64,000 nt of DNA, taken from the NCBI RefSeq assembly GCF_900148505.1, contig NZ_FRXO01000016.1, positions 1-64,000 on the forward strand, given 5' to 3'. This document shows positions 1 through 6,499 of the stretch, in pieces; within the stretch, counting starts at the first letter, position 1; the number at the start of each line of letters is the position of its first letter. The stretch is from Pseudoxanthobacter soli DSM 19599 (GTDB lineage: Bacteria > Pseudomonadota > Alphaproteobacteria > Rhizobiales > Segnochrobactraceae). Below the pieces are notes generated by a model. The model was not told where the DNA came from and did no database searches. It was given only the letters and a program-made list of their open reading frames with translations. Position numbers and translations under genes: made by a program.

Positions 1-58
1 CTAAGGCTTGTGGGGATTTGGGATTCCCAATTTGGCGTAGATGTGATTCACGCTTTGG

Positions 59-427
59 ATGGATCGCTTCGTACTGACGGACGCCCAATGGGCGAAGATG
101 GAACCGCATTGTCTGGGCAAGCCGACGGACCCTGGGCGTAGCGGCGCAAACAACCGGCTGTTCCTGGAGGCGGTGCTGTGGATTGTCCGCACGGGCAGTC
201 CGTGGCGTGACCTTCCAGCCACGTTCGGCAACTGGAGCACGGCGTTCCGGCGGTTCCGCGATTGGCGAGAAGCCGATGTTTTCAAGCGGATTTTCGATGC
301 GCTGACGGAGGAGCCCGACATGGAATACGCCATGGTCGACGCCACCATCGTCAAGGTTCACCGGCACGGCCAGGGCGCAAAAGGGGGACTCAGAGCCAGG
401 CCATTGGCCGTTCCAAAGGCGGCATGA
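59..427 (+). CDS. IS5-family transposase, OrfA part (frameshifted transposase)
   Basis: This is the N-terminal half of a DDE transposase with a DUF4096-type region (MDRFVLTDAQW...) and the first catalytic aspartate in AMVDATIVKVHRHG, about residue 94. The reading continues through a run of A then G at 379-387 and soon ends out of frame. A -1 slip inside the G run gives the expected family motif GG-TQSQAIGRSKGG and joins it to OrfB. Programmed -1 frameshifting is known for IS427-group elements, so the frame break is probably natural and not a mutation. Confidence 0.88.
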   Translation: MDRFVLTDAQWAKMEPHCLGKPTDPGRSGANNRLFLEAVLWIVRTGSPWRDLPATFGNWSTAFRRFRDWREADVFKRIFDALTEEPDMEYAMVDATIVKVHRHGQGAKGGLRARPLAVPKAA

Positions 428-810
428 CGACCAAGATCCTGGCGCTGACCGACGCCTTGGGCAACCTCGTGCGGTTTCAGCTCATGCCCGGTCATCGTTT
501 CGACACCGTCGGTGTCGCCCCGCTAATCAAGGGCGTCGAGTTCGGTGCCTTGCTTGCGGACAAGGCCTTCGACAGCAACGAGATCATCGCCGAACTCAAC
601 GAGCGTGGCGCAAAGATCGTGATCTCACAGCACCCCCGCCGCGCCATTCCCATCCCGCTCGACACCGAGATGTACAAATGGCGTCACCTCATCGAAAACT
701 TCTTCTGCAAACTCAAGGAATTCAAGCGCATCGCCATGCGCGCTTGCAAAACCGACCGCAGCTTCGAGGCCATGATCTACCTCGCCGCTGCCGTCATCAA
801 CTCGCGGTGA
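262..810 (+). CDS. IS5-family transposase, OrfB part (DDE catalytic half)
   Basis: The meaningful part starts near 385, after the frameshift. It carries TQSQAIGRSKGGMTTKI, then LLADKAFDS (second catalytic D) and LIENFFCKLKEFKR (catalytic E), and ends AAVINSR next to the right inverted repeat. The open frame extends upstream to 262, but those residues are read out of frame over OrfA and are unlikely to be translated alone. OrfA and OrfB together form one DD-E transposase of ordinary length for the group, about 250 residues. Confidence 0.88.
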   Translation: MARSRCFQADFRCADGGARHGIRHGRRHHRQGSPARPGRKRGTQSQAIGRSKGGMTTKILALTDALGNLVRFQLMPGHRFDTVGVAPLIKGVEFGALLADKAFDSNEIIAELNERGAKIVISQHPRRAIPIPLDTEMYKWRHLIENFFCKLKEFKRIAMRACKTDRSFEAMIYLAAAVINSR

Positions 811-866
811 ATCCCCACAAGCCTTAGAACGAAGCCCAGTTCAGGCCGGGCCGGCGTGCCCGCCGC

Positions 867-2012
867 TCAATTCCCGTCGTCGGCGATCATGAAGAAGCGC
901 CAGGTGCCGTCGGGCGCGATGCCGATCTTGTAGAACAGATAGGCGGCGTAGGCGCGCATTTCGTCGACATCCGAGGCCGTCAGCACGCGCAGCAACTCCA
1001 CCTCCTGCGGCGGCGTAAGCCGGTCGACCGGAATCTCCGAGAAATAGGGCCAGACATACATCTCGTCCGGCGTGCCGGCGCCGTCGTGCACCCAGCCCGC
1101 GTCGAGCAGATCGAGCAGAATGGCGAGGATCTCGCGGCCGTTCTCGTCGCCGGAAGTTTCCTTCAGATAGGTGATCGGGTCCTTGTAGGGCTCCTTCGAC
1201 AGTTCCGGCGGCGTCTTGCTCATGGCGAACACCGGCCGCAGCTTCTCGATGTCTCCGGTGCGCGCGGCGTCGATGATCGCCTGCCGCATCTTCCGCACCG
1301 GCTCGGGAAGGCCCTCGACGCCATAGTGGATTTCCGGCAGCGGCCCGTTGTCCGCGCCGGAATCGGCCGGCGGGGCGGGCGGCGGCGGCGCGTCGGTCTC
1401 GCCCCCCGGATCCTGCGGCGCGGTGTCGGGTGCCGGCGACGGCTGCGTGGCGTCCGGCGTCGCCGGAGAGGGCGACACGGAGGAAGGCGAAGCCGGGGCA
1501 GGGGAGGTGGGAGCCGAAGCGCCCGGGTCCGAAGCGTCCGGGCTCGATCCGGCCGGAGCGGGTGTGCCTCCGGCGGGGGCATCGGCCGATGGCGCGTCCG
1601 TCGTGGGCGGAGTCGCGACGGGCGGCTGGGCGCCGGCAGGCGACGTCCCATCCGAGGGGGGCTCCGAGGTGCCGGGCGAGGCCGGCGCCGTCTCGCCTTG
1701 GGGTGCCGACGAGGCGTCCGGCGTGGCCTTGTCGCCCTGCGGCGCTGTCGGCGGGCTGGTCTCCGGCAGGGCGGAAGGCTCGGAAGCCGGGGGCTGCGGC
1801 CCGCCGGTCAGGCCGGGGTGGTCCACGCTCGGCATGGGGTCGAGGCTCGATCCGGGCAGCGTCGCCGGGGCGGCGGAATCGACCGCGGCGACGCGCACCA
1901 GCGCAGTGTCCGGCACCATCCGGGCCGCGGCGGGATCGGCGAGGGCAGAGGCAGGCACCATTCCCAGCGCCAGCGCGAGACCGACAACACGGCCGACGGA
2001 GAATGAAAGCAT
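867..2012 (-). CDS. Proline/alanine-rich exported protein of unknown function
   Basis: The start chosen at 2012 gives MLSFSVGRVVGLALALGMVPASALA, a normal Sec signal peptide; a longer frame to 2105 would bury it. Residues of about 30-220 are a low-complexity linker rich in Pro, Ala, Ser, Gly and Asp. A folded C-terminal region of about 160 residues follows (LPEIHYGVEGLPEPVRKMR... to WRFFMIADDGN). It looks conserved, but I cannot name it. It is probably periplasmic or envelope-tethered through the flexible linker. It is transcribed towards the insertion sequence, which sits 40 bp past its stop. Confidence 0.7.
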   Translation of the reverse strand: MLSFSVGRVVGLALALGMVPASALADPAAARMVPDTALVRVAAVDSAAPATLPGSSLDPMPSVDHPGLTGGPQPPASEPSALPETSPPTAPQGDKATPDASSAPQGETAPASPGTSEPPSDGTSPAGAQPPVATPPTTDAPSADAPAGGTPAPAGSSPDASDPGASAPTSPAPASPSSVSPSPATPDATQPSPAPDTAPQDPGGETDAPPPPAPPADSGADNGPLPEIHYGVEGLPEPVRKMRQAIIDAARTGDIEKLRPVFAMSKTPPELSKEPYKDPITYLKETSGDENGREILAILLDLLDAGWVHDGAGTPDEMYVWPYFSEIPVDRLTPPQEVELLRVLTASDVDEMRAYAAYLFYKIGIAPDGTWRFFMIADDGN

Positions 2013-2306
2013 GATGGAGCCTGATTGCGAGGAGGGCGTTGTCGTCAAGCCCGGACGGCTCGGCGCGCTCGCCCCCGGGATGGCCGGAGCCGCATCGGGC
2101 GGCATGGGACTCGGCCTATTTTATCGTCGCGACCGCGCGCGAGAAGCCCGATTTTTTGCGGTGGGCCGTTGTGATCCTCCAAGCCATCGCTTATGGCATC
2201 CAGCGGGATTGGGGGAACTTCGTCGGGAATCGGAGGCGCGGATGGCAGAATTCCGCCCCGGCGGGCACGGCGCAGGCTCGGCTGACGATCGTGCAGGGAT
2301 GGTGAC

Positions 2307-2945
2307 TTGACCGATTTCGGCTTGCTCGGCATTGGCGCAGCGATCGGGGTCGCGACGACGGCTCCCGTCGGCCCCGTCAACATCATGGTGATTCAGCGCA
2401 CCTTCCGCCGCGGTCTGTTCGCGGGCTGGCTGGCGGGACTGGGCGCCGTTGTTGCCGATGCGCTCTACGCCTCGATGGCCGCCTTCGGCGTGACCGCGGT
2501 CTCGGACTTCGTGTCGTCCCATGCCGTCACCGTGCAGATGATCGGCGCGGTGGTGCTGTTCTGGTTCGGCTGGCGCATCATGCGGGCCCATCCCCATCTC
2601 GACGAGGGTGCCAACGGCGGGCAATCCGGTTTCATCTCCGGCCTCGCCACCGCGTTCGTGATGACCATCACCAATCCCGGGGCGGTGCTGGGCTTCATCG
2701 CCCTGTTCGGCGGCCTCGGCGATCTCGCCCCGGCGCCGGGCGACTGGCTCGGCGCGCTGACGCTGGTCGCCGGGCTCATCATCGGTTCGTCGTCGTGGTG
2801 GCTTCTGATCGCCGGGCTCGTCACCATGCTGCGCGGCCGCATGAACGATGCCTGGCTGGAGCGCATCAACCGGGTGGCTGGCGGTCTTCTGTTCGTGTTC
2901 GGTCTCGCGGTGCTCGGACGCGCGCTCTGGGCGCTCTTCGGCTGA
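2307..2945 (+). CDS. LysE-family transporter (amino-acid/metabolite exporter)
   Basis: About 212 residues with roughly six hydrophobic segments. The LysE/RhtB-type opening GIGAAIGVATTAPVGPVNIMVIQRTFRRGLFAGWLAGLGAVVAD holds the conserved GPVN and AGLG...AD signatures. The start is a TTG at 2307, preceded by AGGGATGG at workable spacing; no better ATG precedes the first membrane segment. Family members export amino acids or related small molecules through the inner membrane. The substrate cannot be told from sequence. It is followed at 68 bp by a YedK-like gene with no clear functional link. Confidence 0.88.
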   Translation: MTDFGLLGIGAAIGVATTAPVGPVNIMVIQRTFRRGLFAGWLAGLGAVVADALYASMAAFGVTAVSDFVSSHAVTVQMIGAVVLFWFGWRIMRAHPHLDEGANGGQSGFISGLATAFVMTITNPGAVLGFIALFGGLGDLAPAPGDWLGALTLVAGLIIGSSSWWLLIAGLVTMLRGRMNDAWLERINRVAGGLLFVFGLAVLGRALWALFG

Positions 2946-3013
2946 CTTGAGGCGCGCACGGGGCGCGCACCGGGCGCGCATGAGCGCGCGATGGAACAGC
3001 GGGAAGCGGGACC

Positions 3014-3739
3014 ATGTGCGGCCGCTTCGTGCTTGATGTGACCCCCGACGATGTCGCGCGGATGTTCGACGTCGACGGCTTCGCGCCGTTCCCGCCGCGC
3101 TACAACATTGCCCCCGGCCAGCCGATCGCCGTCGTCCGCGAGGAGCACGGCCGCCGCCGGCTCGAACTGGTGCGCTGGGGTCTTGTCCCCGGCTGGGTCA
3201 AGGATCCGTCTGCGTTCCCGAAGCCGATCAATGCCCGCTCCGAGACGGTCCTGGAGAAGCCGACCTTCCGCGGCGCCATGCGCCATCGTCGCTGCCTTAT
3301 CCCCGCGAGCGGGTTCTATGAATGGGCGCGGCAGGCCGGCGGTGCCCGGCAGCCGTTCCTGATCCGCCCTTCCGCCGGCGGCGTGGTCGGTCTCGCCGGG
3401 TTGTGGGAGGAATGGGTCGATCCGGATGGCGGCATTCACGAGACCGGTGTGATCCTGACGACGGCCGCCAACGCCATGATGTCGGCGATCCACGACCGGA
3501 TGCCCGCGGTGATCCCGCCCGACCGCTTCGCCGCCTGGCTCGACTGCCGCCACGTCGACGGCCGCGAGGCTGCCGGGCTGGTGCGTCCAGTCAACGACGA
3601 CTTCTTCACGGCCATCGCGGTCGATACCCGCGTCAACGCCGTGAAGAACGACGATGCCGACCTGACGACCCCGGCGGGACCCGCGCCGACGCCGCGCAGG
3701 GCCGTGGAGGAGGACGACCGGCAGCCGCGGCTTTTATGA
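3014..3739 (+). CDS. yedK: SOS response-associated peptidase, YedK/HMCES (SRAP) family
   Basis: A 241-residue SRAP protein beginning MCGRF. Cys2, exposed after removal of Met1, is the residue that crosslinks to abasic sites in single-stranded DNA. The other active-site residues are visible as N73 in INARSE, E103 in FYEW and H160 in AIHDRMP. Family members shield abasic sites at stalled forks through a thiazolidine linkage. Length is typical; the tail after about residue 215 is polar and variable. No LexA box was identified upstream. Confidence 0.95.
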   Translation: MCGRFVLDVTPDDVARMFDVDGFAPFPPRYNIAPGQPIAVVREEHGRRRLELVRWGLVPGWVKDPSAFPKPINARSETVLEKPTFRGAMRHRRCLIPASGFYEWARQAGGARQPFLIRPSAGGVVGLAGLWEEWVDPDGGIHETGVILTTAANAMMSAIHDRMPAVIPPDRFAAWLDCRHVDGREAAGLVRPVNDDFFTAIAVDTRVNAVKNDDADLTTPAGPAPTPRRAVEEDDRQPRLL

Positions 3740-3861
3740 CACCCTGCGGCTCCGATGGCCGCGTTCGTCCCCTCAATCGGCGCAATGGCTTGAAGGGCAT
3801 CCGGCGCTGTGCCATAGGAGGCCGATCCGCTGCGGATACGAAATTGGGATAGAGTGTGACG

Positions 3862-4680
3862 ATGGTTGAAACGCAGGGGCTGATGAGCGGCAAGCGCGGC
3901 CTGATCATGGGCGTCGCGAACAACCGCTCGATCGCCTGGGGCATCGCGAAGGCGGTGCGTGCCCACGGCGCCGAACTCGCGTTGACCTATCAGGGCGATG
4001 CGCTGCGCAAGCGCGTCGAGCCGCTGGCCGCGGAACTCGGCGCCCATGTGGCCGGCCATTGCGACGTCACCGACGCGGCCTCCATCGATGCGGTGTTCGC
4101 CGATCTCGAGAAGACCTGGGGCCGGCTCGACTTCCTCGTCCACGCCATCGCTTTCTCCGACAAGGAAGAACTCGACGGCCGCTATGTCGACACCTCGGCC
4201 GACAACTTCGCCCGTACCATGCAGATCTCGGTCTATTCGCTGGTCGCCGTGACCCAGCGCGCCGAGAAGCTGATGACCGAGGGCGGCTCGATCCTGACGC
4301 TCACCTATTACGGTGCCGAGAAGGTGATGCCCCACTACAACGTGATGGGCGTCGCCAAGGCCGGCCTCGAGGCGAGCGTGCGCTATCTCGCCGCCGATCT
4401 CGGCCCGAAGGCGATCCGCGTCAACGCGCTGTCGGCCGGCCCGATCAAGACGCTCGCGGCCTCCGGCATCGGCGATTTCCGCTATATCCTCAAGTGGAAC
4501 GAGTACAACGCGCCGCTTCGGCGGACGGTGACCATCGAAGACGTGGGCGATTCCGCGCTCTACCTGCTGTCGCCCCTCGGCCGCGGCGTCACCGGCGAGA
4601 TCCATCATGTCGATGCGGGCTATCACGTCGTCGGCATGAAGGCGGTCGATGCGCCCGATATCTCGGTCGTGAAGGAATAA
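3862..4680 (+). CDS. fabI: Enoyl-[acyl-carrier-protein] reductase (NADH), FabI
   Basis: This SDR-fold enzyme catalyses the last step of each fatty-acid elongation round, reducing trans-2-enoyl-ACP with NAD(P)H. It has the FabI opening GKRGLIMGVANNRSIAWGIAKA, the catalytic Tyr-X6-Lys pair (Y159 in PHYNVMGVAK, K166), and the SAGPIKTLAASGI substrate loop. Length, 272 residues, is typical. ATG 3862 is preferred; a GTG at 3856 would add two residues. It precedes a phosphatase gene on the same strand by 163 bp. Confidence 0.95.
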   Translation: MVETQGLMSGKRGLIMGVANNRSIAWGIAKAVRAHGAELALTYQGDALRKRVEPLAAELGAHVAGHCDVTDAASIDAVFADLEKTWGRLDFLVHAIAFSDKEELDGRYVDTSADNFARTMQISVYSLVAVTQRAEKLMTEGGSILTLTYYGAEKVMPHYNVMGVAKAGLEASVRYLAADLGPKAIRVNALSAGPIKTLAASGIGDFRYILKWNEYNAPLRRTVTIEDVGDSALYLLSPLGRGVTGEIHHVDAGYHVVGMKAVDAPDISVVKE

Positions 4681-4843
4681 TCCCCGGCGCCTCGCGGTCT
4701 CGCGCCCGCCGCCGGTCGGGAGCTTATCCCCGGGTCGCGGGCTGCGGACGGCATGAGACGCCTGAATGACGGAACCCGGGATGGCCCTTCCGGCCGCCAG
4801 AGGGCTCGCTCTGGCGGATGGGCGCTTCGGGCCGGGAGATCCC

Positions 4844-5440
4844 ATGCTTGTCACGACGCTCTATCACATCCGCCACGGCCAGACGGACTGGAACGCGGAG
4901 GGCCGTCTTCAGGGCCAGCGCGACATTCCGCTGAACGATTTCGGCCGCACCCAGGCGGCGCGCAACGGGCAGGCGCTCGCGGAGCACTTCGCGACGGCGG
5001 GTCTCGATCCGGCGGCCTTCGTCTGGATCGCCTCGCCGCTCGGGCGCTCGCGCGAGACCATGGAGATCGTGCGACGCGGGCTCGGCCTCGATCCCCTCGA
5101 CTACGCGGTCGACGACAGGCTGCGCGAAGTCACCTTCGGGCAGTGGGAAGGCCACACCCTCGACGAGATCAAGGTGCGCGATCCGGCAGGCCATGCCGCG
5201 CGCAAGGCCGACAAGTGGGGGTTCGTGCCGCCTGAGGGCGAAAGCTACGCCATGCTGTCCGACCGCATCAGGGGCTGGCTCGCCGGCATCGACCGCGATG
5301 CCGTGGTAGTTGCCCACGGCGGGGTCCAGCGCGTGCTCGAAGGGTTGCTGTTCCCGATGCCGTCGGCCGACATTCCGGTCCGGCCCGTGCCGCAGGACCG
5401 CATCTTCCGCTTCCAGGCCGGCGAAGCCGTCTGGATCTGA
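4844..5440 (+). CDS. Histidine phosphatase family protein (phosphoglycerate-mutase-like)
   Basis: About 198 residues. The phosphate-pocket motif LYHIRHGQTDWN near the N-terminus contains the Arg-His pair that forms the phosphohistidine. It continues with EGRLQGQRDIPLN, SPLGRSRETMEI and the late VVVAHGGVQRVL, which carries the second catalytic His. The start at 4844 follows GGGAG closely and places RHG at the usual position; longer upstream frames have no support. Family members are broad phosphatases or cofactor-dependent mutases; this short form is more likely a phosphatase. Substrate unknown. Confidence 0.88.
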   Translation: MLVTTLYHIRHGQTDWNAEGRLQGQRDIPLNDFGRTQAARNGQALAEHFATAGLDPAAFVWIASPLGRSRETMEIVRRGLGLDPLDYAVDDRLREVTFGQWEGHTLDEIKVRDPAGHAARKADKWGFVPPEGESYAMLSDRIRGWLAGIDRDAVVVAHGGVQRVLEGLLFPMPSADIPVRPVPQDRIFRFQAGEAVWI

Positions 5441-5452
5441 CGGGACGTGGCC

Positions 5453-5569
5453 AGAGCGCTTTCCGATCTGATCAAATCGTCAGATCAACAAGAAATCGCT
5501 TCAATTTCAAAAGCTTGAGCCTGTCCTTGTCGTTCAGATCGGGTTCAATCTGAACGGGATTTGCTTCAG
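5453..5569. repeat. Dispersed intergenic palindromic repeat, copy 1
   Basis: The stretch begins AGAGCGCTTTCCGATCTGA and runs through AAGCTTGAGCCTGTCCTTGTC to an internal hairpin (GTTCAGATC ... ATCTGAAC). It aligns along its whole length with 34675-34790, with small substitutions only. Both copies are intergenic, next to stop codons. It resembles the palindromic intergenic repeat families of Rhizobiales; the exact family is not identified. Confidence 0.85.
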
Positions 5570-5635
5570 GCGGCGGTCCCGCCGTCAAGCTGCGGATCGT
5601 CCTCGGCGTGCGTCGCCACATCGCACGGCCGCGCC

Positions 5636-5680
5636 ATAAAAACGGCCGGCTCTCGTCCCGTGACGAGAAGGCCGGCCGGC
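5636..5680 (-). terminator. Rho-independent terminator of the cold-shock gene
   Basis: Read on the minus strand, a strong stem (GGCCGGCCTTCTCGTC paired with GACGAGAGCCGGCC, one bulge) is followed by GTTTTTATGG. It lies about 100 bp after the stop of the minus-strand cold-shock gene. Confidence 0.75.
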
Positions 5681-5777
5681 GATCCAAGACGTCAGATCAG
5701 AATTCCGAATGCGATATCTTGTCGGTACGCAACCTCACGGTCGCGCCCCCCTCTCGATCCGGCAAGCGCGGCGGAAA

Positions 5778-5981
5778 TCAGCCGACGCGCAGATTACCGG
5801 CCGAAGTCTTGCCGCGCTCGGTCACCAGTTCGTAGGTTACTTTCTGGCCCTCGATGAGGTTCGCCAATCCGGCCCGCTGCAAAGCCGTGATATGCACGAA
5901 AACATCGCGCGAGCCGTCGCTCGGCTGAATGAAGCCGTATCCCTTCTGGGCGTTGAACCACTTTACGGTCCCGGTAGCCAT
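5778..5981 (-). CDS. cspA: Cold-shock domain protein, CspA family
   Basis: A 67-residue single OB-fold RNA-binding protein. [35 protein letters not shown] contains RNP1 (KGYGFI) and RNP2 (VFVHI). It binds single-stranded RNA/DNA and acts as an RNA chaperone; whether it is cold-induced cannot be told. The start at 5981 follows AGGAGA at ideal spacing. The gene stands alone, with its own terminator downstream and an ORF-free leader region upstream. Confidence 0.96.
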   Translation of the reverse strand: MATGTVKWFNAQKGYGFIQPSDGSRDVFVHITALQRAGLANLIEGQKVTYELVTERGKTSAGNLRVG

Positions 5982-6442
5982 CGTCGTCTCCTGGTCGGGT
6001 CGTCCTGATGCCGGCCCTGCCTTGCGGCCGAGACCGGCGGGTCTGCGATTTCTGCGGTTGGCTTGGACCGTTTCTCCGCAGGGAGTGGAACAAGGCATGG
6101 CCGAAAACACAATCGCGACTAGAACAAATGACGATCCTTTGCGGTCAAGTCAACAGACCTCGGCCGTAGCCGGCGCCGCCGTCGGGCAGCGTCCGTCAGC
6201 GCGCGATTGCTTCGGTTTCTTCTCTTGAACTGTTGGTCAATCGGATTTGGCGGCGCTGTTCCATGCCGTGAGACGGCGAGCACTTCGCCGGAGACGCTGC
6301 CGGATGGCTTCAAACTGATGTGAGAGCCGCGTCAGGAACGTCCGCAGCGTTCGCGCCGGGATGGTGGAAAGCGAATATTCGCCGTGCTTTACCGCGCTGC
6401 AACGTAAAGGCGCGATGCCCGTGCGGCGCGCGGGCCGGACGT
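5982..6442. other. Intergenic region upstream of cspA
   Basis: No convincing gene. The first 150 bp or so must hold the promoter and 5' leader of the minus-strand cold-shock gene. AT content rises at 6105-6135 and 6220-6260, unlike the flanking genes. Small open frames here have no ribosome site or recognisable protein content. Confidence 0.5.
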
Positions 6443-6478
6443 GAAAAAGCCGGCGGGCGCGGGCGCCGCCGGCTTTTC
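6443..6478 (-). terminator. Rho-independent terminator of the GH17-GT2 gene
   Basis: On the minus strand, AAAAGCCGGCGGC pairs with GCCGCCGGCTTTT-like sequence across a GC-rich loop and ends in a T run (CTTTTTCAC). It starts about 20 bp after the stop of the gene at 6500-9235. Confidence 0.85.
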
Positions 6479-6499
6479 AAATTCAGGCCGTGCCGGCCC

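Larger units (their letters stand above)
4..824 (+). mobile_element. IS5-family (IS427-like) insertion sequence, apparently complete
   Basis: The ends are inverted repeats: AGGCTTGTGGGGATT at the left, and its complement AATCCCCACAAGCCT ending at 824. The dinucleotide TA flanks both sides (2-3 and 825-826) inside a C...G context, so the empty site would read CTAG with a TA duplication. This matches the target habit of the IS427 group of IS5 elements. The element is about 821 bp and holds one transposase split over two overlapping frames. The ends and both coding parts look intact, so it may be active. The window starts three bases outside the element, so its left neighbour is unseen. Confidence 0.9.

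Noticed and set aside
1086-2006. Long plus-strand open frame antisense to the Pro/Ala-rich exported protein gene
   Set aside because: The translation is Arg/Gly-rich low complexity mirroring the opposite strand; the minus-strand frame has a signal peptide and a folded C-terminal region.
2039-2305. 88-codon plus-strand frame just before the LysE-type gene
   Set aside because: No ribosome site and no recognisable content; it is more likely leader sequence of the LysE-type gene, despite ending next to its TTG start.
5472-5687. 71-codon minus-strand frame
   Set aside because: It reads through the dispersed repeat and the cspA terminator; no family content.
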